A DNA stretch of 13,558 nt from Oehlia diaphana (Eukaryota > Glomeromycota > Glomeromycetes > Glomerales > Glomeraceae): positions 2,273 to 15,830 of the forward strand of contig QZLH01000172.1 in assembly GCA_003833135.1 (NCBI GenBank), read 5' to 3'. The notes beneath the pieces are model-generated. The model made no database searches. It was not told the origin of the DNA and saw nothing but the letters and a program-made list of their open reading frames with translations. The position numbers were made by a program, and so were the translations under genes. This document shows, one piece after another, positions 1 through 7,253 of the stretch (positions within the stretch are counted from its first letter, which is position 1; the number at the start of each line of letters is the position of its first letter).

Positions 1-205
1 CTAAACTACCTAATTAAAATAATATTATTAATTTATAAACTGCTCGTCATATTATTAAAATACCCCACGCGTGCACTGTCAAATGATCTATTATGCTATA
101 CAGGTAAACATATGTGAAATATGTTTTCTTAGCCAAGAGCCCTGTAGTCAATGCAAGGGTGATCATGGAACCTATTTTTTCTTTTTGTGCAAATAGTAAT
201 TAATA
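1..205. other. left edge, no clear gene; weak splice-donor-like site
   Basis: Plus-strand frame 1 is open from the first base to a TGA at 115-117. It runs over a CAG|GTAAAC sequence whose GT is at 104-105, which fits an exon end followed by a splice donor. The amount of open frame is too small to judge, and the encoded residues match no family I recognise. Bases 121-175 are less AT-rich than what follows but show no structure. I would not call a gene here without transcript support. Confidence 0.12.
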
Positions 206-1075
206 AATGTTCTCTTTTTTTGCTTAGATTTATTCTTAGTTTCTTTTTTTTTCCTTTTGGTTACTTTTCTTTTTCAGTTGGATTTCCTCTTGGGTTTCCT
301 TTAGTTTTCATTTCAGGTTCTTATACTTTTTTTTGGTTGAATTTTTCTTTACATTTGGGTTTGATTCATTTATTTTAATTTGGGTTTTGATATTTTCACA
401 TCATTATTCCTTATTTCCCTTCCTATTTCTTTATTTTTCTTTCATTCCCTTTTCCTTTCTTTTGTTTCTTTTTTCTCTTTACTTTTTCTTTTACTTCTTT
501 AATCCCTTTTGCTTTTCTTTCATTCCTTTAATTTTTATTACATTTCTTTAATCTTCTTTTCCCTTATTTCTGTTCCTTTGATCTTTTTTTGTTCCTTTGA
601 TCTTTTTTTCGTTTCTTTAATTTTTTTTTCATTTCTTTGATCTTTTTTTTGTTTTTTTGATCTTTTTTTCATATCTTTGATTTTTTCGTTCCTTTAATTT
701 TTCTTCCGTTCCTTTGGCCTTTTTTCGTTCTTTTGATCTTTCTTTCATTTCTTTGATCTTATTTCATTCCTCTAATTTTTATTTCATTCCTCTGATTCAT
801 ATTTCGCTCCTTTGATCTTTATTTTATTCCTTTTCAATCTTTATTTTATTCTTTGATCTTTATTTTGTTTCTTTGATTTCCCTTTCCTTTATTTTCACCT
901 CTTTCATTTCCTTTTTATTTTTTTTTATTTCTTTTTATCCCTTTATATTTTTTTTATTTTTTTATTCTCTTTGCGGTTCTTTTTCATTTCTCTTTATTTC
1001 CCATTTCTTTATTATTCCTTTTTTATTCCTTTTATTCCTTTTATTTCTGCTTTTTTTACCTTTTCTTGTACATTA
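206..1075. repeat. long pyrimidine-rich (C/T) tract
   Basis: For about 870 bases the plus strand is almost entirely T with some C; purines are sparse and mostly sit at fixed places in short repeats such as CTTTGATC. The matching minus strand is a polypurine tract. Several short open frames cross it (187-378, 333-551, 873-1079), encoding only Phe/Leu/Ser/Ile-rich peptides, as any T-rich sequence would, so they are not genes. Tracts of this kind arise by replication slippage and can form triplex DNA or exclude nucleosomes; that is general knowledge and not shown here. The tract ends sharply near 1075, where ordinary AT-rich sequence with both A and T resumes. Confidence 0.9.
522..886. repeat. 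20-bp minisatellite inside the pyrimidine tract
   Basis: The tract core is a degenerate tandem array. The word (A/G)TT(C/T)CTTTGATC followed by a T run recurs with starts at about 572, 591, 611, 631, 651, 671, 688, 708, 727, 747, 766, 786, 806, 826, 848 and 867. That is 16 units, nearly all 19-20 bp apart. Two more units start at 522 and 542. Variants carry TTTAAT or TTTGGCC in place of TTTGATC. The almost fixed period with drifting sequence indicates old tandem expansion by slippage or unequal exchange. It is not a CRISPR array: there are no unique spacers and the unit is too short. Confidence 0.88.
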
Positions 1076-1753
1076 TTAGCTTTAAATAACATCACTATAA
1101 TTACTGTATATACTATTAGTTTTATATTATAAATCTTAATATTATATATTAAATTTATAAATAAAAAGCTTAACGTTTTACAAAAAAAAAGATTATCTAA
1201 ATAAATAATAATTAGCCACTTTTTTAAATATAATAAAAAAGAAAATATTGTAAAATTTGTATATGTTAAATTTTTAAAAATAAATAATAAATTATTTGCA
1301 TTTTACTGTTAAAAATAATATTTAATTCATTAATAGTTAAAGTTAGAAATATAGAATATTGCAATTAAATGCATCTTTATATAAATATGAATTCATTGAA
1401 TTATAAATAATTAAATACAAATTTTATAATATTTTCTTTTCTATTAAATTAGAAAAATAAAATATAATTCATTAGATTTGTCTTGTTAAATAAGATTGAC
1501 ATTTCAACTATTTTCTAATGATTGCATAATTACAGTTATGTAAAAAATAAAGTTGCAGTTGCAAATTGTGGGTTGTGATTAGTAAGATGTTGCAACTACA
1601 TCTCTAAATTAATAAATAAAAAAAATATATATAATATAATAAGAGTAGTAATGTCATATTATTTCAGATTGATTATAAAAAGGCCATTTATAAATTTATT
1701 ATAATTGAGCTTCAATATACTGAATATTAAATATTAAAGTATAGCATAAATAC
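1076..1753. other. AT-rich non-coding stretch
   Basis: I see no gene here; all frames are closed by frequent TAA and TAG. The one local structure is a short hairpin-capable pair, AGTTGCA at 1551-1557 and TGCAACT at 1591-1597, in a patch slightly richer in G (1551-1600). The remainder is A/T words without clear periodicity. Confidence 0.6.
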
Positions 1754-2316
1754 AACTATAATTAGGAAATTGAATCAACGCCAAAAATCATTATTTGATT
1801 AATTGGTTAAAAATTTTTAGCAAAATCAACCAAAATCAACTAATAAGCAATAATTGATTAAAATTCAATTAAATATACTCGATCAAATAAAATTGAATAA
1901 TTAATTAAATAATTAATCAATTATAGTACTTTATAGTAAATTATGAAAAAATGACTACTAAAAAAGATGGTCATCTGTAATATTACTAGTCAAACATCTT
2001 GATGTATATAAAGATTCAGTGAAACTATTTGCACATTTTAAAGGCATGTTAATATTAAAAGTGTTTAACACTACAAGTAGAGAAGTATAAAAGAAAAAAC
2101 CTTTTTTTTATAAAGTAAACTAGTTACTATTTTAAGATTTAATCATGTTTATTTAACTAATTATAATTATATCATTTAATATTTTAATCAATTATATTTA
2201 GTTAAATATTATGATCAATTATAGTACTTAATATGCAAAATTATTAGTTGAGTCACTTGACTCAATTAATCATAATTGATTTTAATTTGATTGACTCAAT
2301 TCCCTAATTACAATAT
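1754..2316. mobile_element. imperfect inverted-repeat element, MITE-like
   Basis: The segment is bounded by inverted ends. TAATTAGGAAATTGAATCAA lies at 1759-1778, and the reverse complement of the right end (2291-2310) reads TAATTAGGGAATTGAGTCAA, giving 18 of 20 matches. Further in, both arms carry related words (CAACTAATAA, AATTGATTAAAAT, CAATTATAGTACTT), but the alignment is patchy, and CAATTATAGTACTT also occurs as a direct repeat near 1918 and 2217. No open frame of useful size is present. The pattern suits an old non-autonomous DNA-transposon derivative. I cannot define a target-site duplication, so the superfamily is left open. In sequence this AT-rich, part of the internal similarity may be chance. 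Confidence 0.5.
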
Positions 2317-2379
2317 AAATAGAAAACTTAATAACAAAAGAATTTTATTCAGTATACTATACAGGGTATTTATAAAAAA

Positions 2380-2408
2380 TACATTCCTATGCAAAAAGGT
2401 TAGGACCA
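2380..2408 (+). repeat. left terminal inverted repeat of the 701-bp element
   Basis: The end begins at a TA (2380-2381) and reads CATTCCTATG then CAAAAAGGTTAGGACCACT. Its partner is at 3050-3080 on the opposite strand. Mismatches are mostly transitions. Confidence 0.8.
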
Positions 2409-3049
2409 CTCTATTTTTGATTGCATTAAATAAAGTTTTGTTCTTATTTATATAAATTTTTTTTAAAAAAATTCTTTATATTATAATTTTTAAATAAACA
2501 TAAAAAATTATCATATTTGCATTTATAAATCATATAATATAAGGTTTTCTTTTAATAGTGAATTTTTAACTTTTTAACTAAAGCAGTTACAGTGAAATGA
2601 ATACAAAATTGTAATAGTTTAGCTAATTATTAAGTTATATTCCAAATTTCATGAAAATCGAGCCAGTAGTTATTGAGAAAATCAACTATTAATTATTGGA
2701 AATTATATATATAGAAATCATTACTTTATTAGATCTTACATATAAATTGTCAATCTTTTAAATAGTTAATTTCTCAATAACTACTGATTCAATTTTTATG
2801 AAATTTGAAATATAATTTTATTTAAAACTAACTATTTAAATTTTATATTTATTTTTGTTGTAATCACTCTGGTTGAAAAGTTGCAAATTCACCATTGAGA
2901 AAAAAAACCTTGTATTACGTGATTTATAAATGTCAATATGACTTTTTTATAATTCAAGAAATTGAAGAAATTGCCAATAAAAAAAATTTTTTTTTAAAAA
3001 AAAACTCATAAATAAGAATAAAATTTTATTTAATATAATCAAAAATAGA

Positions 3050-3080
3050 AGTGGTCCTAAACTTTTTGCGCGGGAGTGTA
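3050..3080 (-). repeat. right terminal inverted repeat of the 701-bp element
   Basis: Read from 3080 leftward on the minus strand, it starts TACACTCCCGCG and continues CAAAAAGTTTAGGACCACT. It is more GC-rich than the left end (CCCGCG against CCTATG), as expected if the left end has decayed by C-to-T and G-to-A change. Confidence 0.8.
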
Positions 3081-3170
3081 ACCTTATTTCCTAAAACCGT
3101 CAATGATAAGCCTGATAAGATGGCTTATCCCGGGGCTTGGAAATAATCTGACGGCGAGATTGTTGTAGAA
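3081..3170. other. GC-richer patch with interlocking short inverted words
   Basis: Directly beyond the TA of the 701-bp element lies a compact patch with much more G+C than its surroundings. GATAAGCC (3105-3112) and GGCTTATC (3122-3129) form an 8-bp stem with a 9-base loop. TTATTTCC (3084-3091) pairs with GGAAATAA (3139-3146), and CCGTCA (3097-3102) with TGACGG (3149-3154). The two outer pairs cross rather than nest. On the minus strand a frame of about 29 codons is open (ending in LIIDGFRK and a stop), but I recognise no family. It may be the remnant of another transposon end or an exon scrap; neither is established. Confidence 0.4.
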
Positions 3171-3603
3171 GAATCAATTAAAATAAATATAAAAATTTTG
3201 TACAATAACGCTCTTTATTATCAAAAAAAAAATATAAATACTACTATCTATATATCAATAAAATCAAGATTACAAAGATTATACTAGGTTAATCAATCCA
3301 TCAGAATTTTATTTGTTACATCAATAAGCCTTAATCAATGAAACTTTAATAATGATTCAAATGATTCATCTTGGCCTAGTAAACAAATAAAAAATGGTAT
3401 TGTTTCCAGTTATAGTAATAACATTTATTTATTCTTTATTATTAAAGAAAAAAATCCATTATTCCGCAAAAATAATTGCACTAGTAATATATTTTCAGAT
3501 ATCCGACGTAAACATTCTTCAATTTGCATGTTATATTTTTCAATACAAAAAAATAAAAAAAAATATTACAAAATATTTAATTTTCAAATAAAGATTTTTT
3601 TTT
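3171..3603. other. AT-rich stretch without a supported gene
   Basis: The plus strand has a 65-codon frame at 3394-3591, but its residues are dominated by Ile, Lys, Tyr and Phe, as random AT-rich sequence gives, with no motif. It lies opposite the region just downstream of the candidate minus-strand exon. The minus strand has AATAAA words (plus-strand TTTATT at 3424-3440) that could serve as poly(A) signals for that exon, though such words are common by chance here. Confidence 0.4.
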
Positions 3604-3774
3604 TCATCTTGTCCTACATTCACGGCAAAACATTCTGGTTCTGAATGCAACGAAGCCTAGGTATACTGTTATAAGACTAGCTCTTTTATTCATGGGTACA
3701 TATCCGTTGTCTGAACCCGGCTGATTAACAACAATAGGATCTTCGAAAGCGGGACTTTTTAAGCCTAATAAATT
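3604..3774 (-). CDS. candidate terminal coding exon, unknown protein with GYVPM motif
   Basis: On the minus strand a pyrimidine-rich sequence ending CCCTTTTACAG (AG at plus 3775-3776) looks like a good 3' splice site. From 3774 the frame stays open for 56 residues to TGA at 3604-3606. The peptide starts NLLGLKSPAFEDP, contains GSDNGYVPMNKRAS near residues 27-40, and ends MFCRECRTR. The balanced amino acids and higher GC contrast with the random frames around it, which is why I keep it. GYVPM fits the YxxM docking motif for the p85 SH2 domain found in insulin-receptor-substrate proteins and in kinase inserts of PDGFR-class receptors (family knowledge), but one motif does not assign a family. 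No partner exon was found in the window. It could be a true last exon, a decayed copy, or an unspliced short frame; an open frame continues upstream of 3774 only to about 3822. Confidence 0.28.
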   Translation of the reverse strand, partial: NLLGLKSPAFEDPIVVNQPGSDNGYVPMNKRASLITVYLGFVAFRTRMFCRECRTR

Positions 3775-4331
3775 CTGTAAAAGGGAATAAAGATGGGAAT
3801 ACACTGCATTTTTGTGTCGTTATCCGTTATCAAATTTTATCCAAATGCTTTACGGAAAATGAATTGTTTTCATAATCATTCCTATATCAGGCGCTTTGCC
3901 ACATATAAATATTAAATAAATCCACAGTTATAAAATTGCAAGTCGCAACATCCAACGACAATTATTTATTAAATAAATGCTTTTACGTGAACATGGAACT
4001 CTTTTCAAAAAAATTTAACTTCAAATTTTCATGATACCACTATTTTTTTATATTCCAATAAGGTTTGGTTAGATTTTGGTTAAATTTTTAAACTTTAAAT
4101 GTAATTTTTGTGCCAGCAATTTTATCCGTCTACCCGTTAGCTGATGCACCAAATTCTGGGTTGGCATTTTTGATTTGGACAATATTAAGTTAGTATTATT
4201 TAGTGGTTTACTATTCCCAATGGTTTATTCAAATTAATTTTTCCACTTTTATCAAATTCCTTTTGGTTAAATTAATTCCGTTAAAAAATGCGCATTTCTG
4301 ATGTCTGGGGCTTTGATTTTTTAGATATATA
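3775..4331. other. no supported gene; two short opposing frames near 4070-4200
   Basis: Composition is less extreme than elsewhere. Around 4093-4194 a plus-strand frame encodes a hydrophobic stretch (FVPAILSVYPLADAP), and on the minus strand 4069-4167 encodes a basic 32-residue peptide starting MPTQNLVHQLTGRR. They overlap, so at most one is real, and neither matches a family I know. Both could be gene scraps or chance frames. The rest of the stretch is plain AT-rich sequence. Confidence 0.3.
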
Positions 4332-4577
4332 ATGGAAGTCCATTCGTGGTTTCTTCCTAGCATTTATTCGATTTTTTATGCTTTTCTATTTACTCCCTTA
4401 AAATATTCAGTACGATATTTTTTCTTTACAAAATATGAAAGAAATGAAAGAAAAACTTTTAACAACAAGTACTCAACAATAAATCCAGCGAAACGTCCTA
4501 CATCGGCCAATTTGCAGTATTGGCACAAATCGACCAATCTGCAGTATTGGCACAAATCATGTCTCTTCTTTATATAA
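4332..4577 (+). CDS. short hypothetical frame containing a 9-codon duplication
   Basis: An 81-residue frame from ATG at 4332 to a stop at 4575-4577. The N-terminal half is hydrophobic and aromatic (LPSIYSIFYAFLFTP near residues 8-22), followed by a basic stretch (KYERNERK) and then the tandem peptide NLQYWHKS repeated twice. The repeat comes from an exact-period 27-bp DNA duplication, which keeps all frames open, so it is not evidence for this particular frame. The +2 frame continues to 4750 and the minus strand is also open across it, reading LCQYC twice. I recognise no family and see no clear promoter. It is probably not a gene in its own right. Confidence 0.12.
   Translation: MEVHSWFLPSIYSIFYAFLFTPLKYSVRYFFFTKYERNERKTFNNKYSTINPAKRPTSANLQYWHKSTNLQYWHKSCLFFI
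4505..4558. repeat. 27-bp perfect-period tandem duplication
   Basis: Two adjacent 27-bp units, 4505-4531 and 4532-4558, differ at two positions (25 of 27 identical). Each contains TGCAGTATTGGCACAAATC. Because 27 is a multiple of three, the unit adds nine codons without shifting any frame. The low divergence says the duplication is younger than most repeats in this window. Confidence 0.92.
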
Positions 4578-4750
4578 GAAAATCTCCTCTTTTATATTAT
4601 TATAGAAATAATTTTCAATTAAGTAATTCCATTATTTCGGTGAGAAAACAACACTGGCTTTATTTGATAGGGCCGCATAACCAGTCAATTTCATTTGAAG
4701 ATGTCAAAGACTTTGCCAATATTCTAAATGACACAATAATCTATCTATAA
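4520..4750 (+). CDS. short hypothetical frame, possible gene fragment
   Basis: From ATG at 4520 (an ATG at 4559 is an alternative) the frame runs 76 residues to TAA at 4748-4750. After the duplicated AVLAQI segment it has a mixed-composition part, KQHWLYLIGPHNQ then SISFEDVKDFANILNDT, that looks more protein-like than the AT-driven frames nearby. Just beyond the stop, in another frame, 4748-4829 encodes RRIKYRLKFVEDDRDVTL, again protein-like. Together they could be exon scraps or a frameshifted, decayed gene. I cannot name a family and no splice sites convincingly join the parts. Confidence 0.18.
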   Translation: MAQIDQSAVLAQIMSLLYIRKSPLLYYYRNNFQLSNSIISVRKQHWLYLIGPHNQSISFEDVKDFANILNDTIIYL

Positions 4751-4893
4751 TAGCCTTCGTAGAATCAAATATCGCTTGAAATTTGTGGAAGATGATCGAG
4801 ATGTGACACTGGTGACGATTAATATCACATGACTCGATTTTGTTAGAACACCGTGTATAAACTAGCTCGTATTGTTGAAGATGAAGAATCCCC

Positions 4894-5037
4894 ATGCTCG
4901 AGACTAGAAATCCACGATGGCTTCATGACCAGATAGAAGTTAGATCAGATTTAAAATCCGGTTTCCTTCGATTCGGATTAAATCCGAATATCGAAATAAA
5001 TCCGTATGGAACGAAGGAAACTGGATTTATTTTTTAA
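4894..5037 (+). CDS. 47-codon frame across the palindrome, probably not a gene
   Basis: ATG at 4894 opens a frame to TAA at 5035-5037. Its first half (LETRNPRWLHDQIEVRSD) looks ordinary, but the second half is set by the palindrome at 4954-5028, whose repeated AAATCCG words produce the peptide. I list it because it lies in the same more balanced island as the frames at 4520-4830 and might be a remnant of the same ancestral sequence. No family is recognised. Confidence 0.1.
   Translation: MLETRNPRWLHDQIEVRSDLKSGFLRFGLNPNIEINPYGTKETGFIF
4954..5028. repeat. 75-bp nested palindrome able to form a branched hairpin
   Basis: The outer arms are AAATCCGGTTTCCTTCG (4954-4970) and its partner at 5012-5028, matching at 16 of 17 positions. 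Inside lies a perfect 19-base palindrome, ATTCGGATTAAATCCGAAT, at 4971-4989. The word ATCCG, in either orientation, occurs four times. The result is a long stem carrying an internal stem-loop. It may be a very small MITE, a transposon-end remnant, or the hairpin of a structured RNA. Its GC content stands above its neighbours. No pairing partner elsewhere in the window was found. Confidence 0.85.
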
Positions 5038-6563
5038 AATTCTCTAATGTAGGATAAATTATGTATCCATTCTTAGATTTCTAAAATTTTTCTTTAATCA
5101 GCATAAATGTAAAATATACAGTATATTATTATGTAAACTTTCTCTTTTTTGAATTTTAAAAGAAATATAATAGAGGTATATTGTATAAATCAAATCATAA
5201 TATAGTAAAAATAGCCGAAGCTAGGGTTTTAATTTATTAAAATAAAATTTTTATTTCTTGCTTCAATATTTACGTGAACTCGTATGATTGACTTACATAT
5301 TAATTGGTATAATTGATTCCTAAACTGTATCCAAAAACGTTTAAAGTTCTTTTAGGTTTAATATAATCAAATGTCAAAATATCAGATATACGTACCGGTA
5401 ATTCATATTCAAAATCATTAATGTTTCACAAATCTTCAAAAATGCGATATTCTTTTTATTCTTTTTAGATTTTCGACGGAATATGTATGAAAAATTTATT
5501 CACATTGAACTTTTACACGTTTTAAATTAAGAAATTTAATTAAATTAGTCGACTATTGTAAAATATTGTAAAATAATCAATTAGAAACATTCAAATAAAT
5601 AAACCTGGATAATGATATTCCTATCGCGCGAAGATACCTGATATACGTACGTGATTTATTTCATATTATGTAATACATTATACATATCATACATATCATA
5701 CATATCTTAACAATATACATGGGACTGATGGGAGTATCTTTAATTTTATTACAATATAAATTATTCTATATAATAGAATTTTTAATTGTTACATTTAGAA
5801 TATTCTATGAATTTTTTTTAATTTATCCATTAAATGATTTATTTATGTGATTCGTGTGATTCGTGTATAAAATTAAAATAATTTATGCGCGTTATCAAGT
5901 GAAATCTTGTAAACAATTTAAGCCCATGTTGAAAATATTATATTTATATATTACACTTATTATTCTATGAATTCTATAGATTAAGTAAAGACTTTCTGAA
6001 AAAGCAAAACAAATAAGTTGATGAGAATTTTAACAAAATGAAATGATTAAAAAAATTTTATGAAACACTAAAGAACTGCATTGTGTAGCAAACATTTATA
6101 AATCCTTTTTTAGTTTAGAATGAAGTTTAATTCATTCGTTATCGGATTTAGCATTTCGGAATTTCCGATCGTCAATTCTATTGTCATATTCAAAAAATTT
6201 AATATATTTTAAATATTGTTCTTAATAAACAGTCAATTTTATTAATTACAATATATTTATAAGTTCAAATATATTAAATATATTTTAATTATAAAATCGT
6301 ATCGCGTTCCTAATTATGTTTACACGTCCGTTGTTTCCAAATTTGTAAATCATTTAACTCCAATTGTTTCAATTGTTTCAAATTGTGCCATTCAATCCAA
6401 ATTTGAATTTCAATCATTTTTGCGATTTCTTTTTTAACCGCGAAACATATAAATTGACTTTAATAAAAAGAAATTTACAGTATATTAATATATTCTAGAT
6501 GCTGGAGCAGAATCCGATTTACAATACGTTAAAATTCGTAACAATCCTTTGTACATTTTTAAT
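5038..6563. other. AT-rich stretch without a gene
   Basis: No frame is worth calling. Small features: GATATACGTAC occurs twice (near 5385 and 5640); a short tandem run of CATACATAT words lies at 5684-5707; GCGCG-containing words near 5626-5632 and 5887-5890 are rare GC spots; and TTGTTTCAA-type words recur at 6364-6386. None forms a recognisable element. Confidence 0.55.
5684..5707. repeat. short tandem run of (ATACATATC)
   Basis: The word ATACATATC repeats back to back with a period of 9-10 bases, giving about three units before the pattern breaks into CTTAACAATATACAT. It is a simple microsatellite-like run. Confidence 0.6.
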
Positions 6564-6734
6564 TTATTTTGTTAAATTCATATATGTTAAACCAACACTG
6601 GTTTCTTTAAATAGTGTTTCATTTATGGCACCAATCACTCTTTTGTCAACCAAATAATGTTCATTTCTTTTGTCAGCCAAATAATTAAAAATTGTTCTAT
6701 CAGCCATTTTATAAGAATATGGAGAATAAAACAT
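6564..6734 (-). CDS. 56-residue hypothetical frame with 9-residue repeats and KR pairs
   Basis: On the minus strand, ATG at 6732-6734 opens a frame of 56 residues to TAA at 6564-6566, with an in-frame TAG upstream; a second ATG lies nine codons in, at 6705-6707. The peptide contains three 9-residue units: MADRTIFNY, LADKRNEHY and LVDKRVIGA. They come from 27-bp DNA repeats with starts (as read on plus) at 6641, 6668 and 6695; the two best share 17 of 18 bases over TTTTGTCA(A/G)CCAAATAAT. The C-terminal part reads INETLFKETSVGLTYMN. Amino-acid usage is balanced despite the AT-rich setting. The paired DKR dibasic sites recall neuropeptide precursors, but there is no signal peptide and no amidation glycine, so that reading is weak. 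It may be an exon, a remnant or a chance frame around a minisatellite. Confidence 0.27.
   Translation of the reverse strand: MFYSPYSYKMADRTIFNYLADKRNEHYLVDKRVIGAINETLFKETSVGLTYMNLTK
6641..6712. repeat. 27-bp period minisatellite, about 2.7 units
   Basis: Units start at 6641, 6668 and 6695 with exact 27-base spacing. The shared core is TTTTGTCA(A/G)CCAAATAAT, weaker in the third unit (TTCTATCAGCCATTTTAT). It underlies the 9-residue peptide repeats of the minus-strand frame covering this place. Confidence 0.8.
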
Positions 6735-6912
6735 TTTAATATTATACTAATTCGAGAAACATCTATAAATTTGAAGCTTTTTATTTAAATTTATTTTTAT
6801 CAGAAAATATAAAAAAAAAATATCCTTTATTTTTCACAAAAAATTGAATATTTTTAAATGAAAATTTTCATTATAACAATTATTATTATCAATATTGATT
6901 CATTCTTCTTGA

Positions 6913-7113
6913 ATGGATATTAAAATCATTAATTTACAAATGCTCCAATCTTTAAAATTAAAGAGTCCCGTCAGTAAAAATCTAGAACTAACAAGGGGTT
7001 GCTCTATATTGTATTGCAAAGGTCATTCATTCATTTGTAATAAAGAAAATTCTTATACTTTATTACAATTGTGGAAAAAAGAAGCAGATACGATTTATTC
7101 GACTTTAAAATGA
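6913..7113 (+). CDS. 66-residue frame with weak FLYWCH-like pattern
   Basis: ATG at 6913 opens 66 residues ending at TGA 7111-7113. Residues 26-54 read LTRG, then ILYCKGHSF, then NKENSYTLLQLW. The spacing resembles the start of FLYWCH zinc-finger domains, which run roughly T-x-R-G, a hydrophobic L-x-x-x-G-x-x-(F/Y) strand, then a Trp followed by a Cys (family knowledge). The Cys expected right after the Trp is missing, and the downstream Cys/His residues are not present in frame, so if related it is a decayed or partial domain. The next frame (7071-7253) overlaps it by about 40 bases, as a frameshifted continuation would. No promoter or splice sites were identified. Confidence 0.2.
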   Translation: MDIKIINLQMLQSLKLKSPVSKNLELTRGCSILYCKGHSFICNKENSYTLLQLWKKEADTIYSTLK

Positions 7114-7253
7114 TGTTCACGATCAGCGGATCGGATGAGACGAAGTTGAAAATGGAAAATTCCGAAACAGTGGAATATTGGTATAAAATGAATGTACAAT
7201 TTAACCAATTCGGACTCAACGTTACGTTAGCATGTGTAAATGGTCGGTTATAG
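7071..7253 (+). CDS. hypothetical frame in a duplicated segment
   Basis: The frame starts at a GTG (7071); the first ATGs are at 7110 and 7113. It ends at TAG 7251-7253, 60 residues in all. It reads RYDLFDFKMMFTISGSDET, then KLKMENSETVEYWYKM, then NVQFNQFGLNVTLAC, with balanced composition and less A+T than its flanks. Its main part (7135-7239) is duplicated at 7573-7694, where the reading frame is broken by TGA at 7617-7619 and by small insertions. This suggests the first copy was or is coding, or that both are copies of a repeat. A GT donor-like site follows the TGT at 7233-7235 (TGT|GTAAAT). A possible acceptor CACGATCAG lies at 7118-7126. I recognise no family. Confidence 0.25.
   Translation: MEKRSRYDLFDFKMMFTISGSDETKLKMENSETVEYWYKMNVQFNQFGLNVTLACVNGRL

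Larger units (their letters stand above)
2380..3080. mobile_element. Tc1/mariner-like long-inverted-repeat MITE
   Basis: This is a 701-bp element, almost wholly one inverted repeat. The left arm is 2380-2690, the right arm 2761-3080, and only about 70 bp (2691-2760) separate them. The outer ends are TA-flanked and match: GCAAAAAGGTTAGGACCACT on the left against GCAAAAAGTTTAGGACCACT read inward from the right, 24 of 29 over the terminal bases. Arm similarity continues inward through ATTTATAAATCA, AAGGTTTTCTT against AAGGTTTTTTT, TGGTGAATTT-like words and CAGTAGTTATTGAGAAA. There is no transposase frame, so it would depend on an enzyme supplied elsewhere. A TA target duplication and ends with an (A)AGTTTAGGACCAC-type core are typical of Tc1/mariner-group elements (family knowledge). 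Arm divergence, mainly substitutions plus small indels, suggests the copy is not recent. Confidence 0.82.

Noticed and set aside
522..886. CRISPR-like array
   Set aside because: The units are 20 bp, contiguous and degenerate, with no distinct spacers, and the sequence is eukaryotic in character.
187..1079. Open frames in the pyrimidine tract (187-378, 333-551, 873-1079)
   Set aside because: They consist of Phe, Leu, Ser, Ile and Pro only, as T/C-rich DNA dictates, and overlap one another. No gene evidence.
3394..3591. Plus-strand 65-codon frame
   Set aside because: Lys/Ile/Tyr-rich without motif, opposite the likely 3' flank of the minus-strand exon candidate.
4480..4565. Minus-strand LCQYC...LCQYC as a zinc-binding repeat
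   Set aside because: The two CxxC motifs come simply from translating the 27-bp duplication in one more frame; no larger Cys/His pattern surrounds them.
4704..4895. Minus-strand 63-codon frame
   Set aside because: It lies opposite protein-like plus-strand frames at 4520-4829, has no start context or motif, and looks like a shadow.
6564..6734. Neuropeptide precursor reading of the DKR repeats
   Set aside because: No signal peptide and no glycine before the dibasic sites; kept only as an unnamed small frame.
7031..7219. Minus-strand 62-codon frame
   Set aside because: It is antisense to the more protein-like plus frame in the duplicated segment and is rich in Ser, Tyr, Phe and Ile without a motif.
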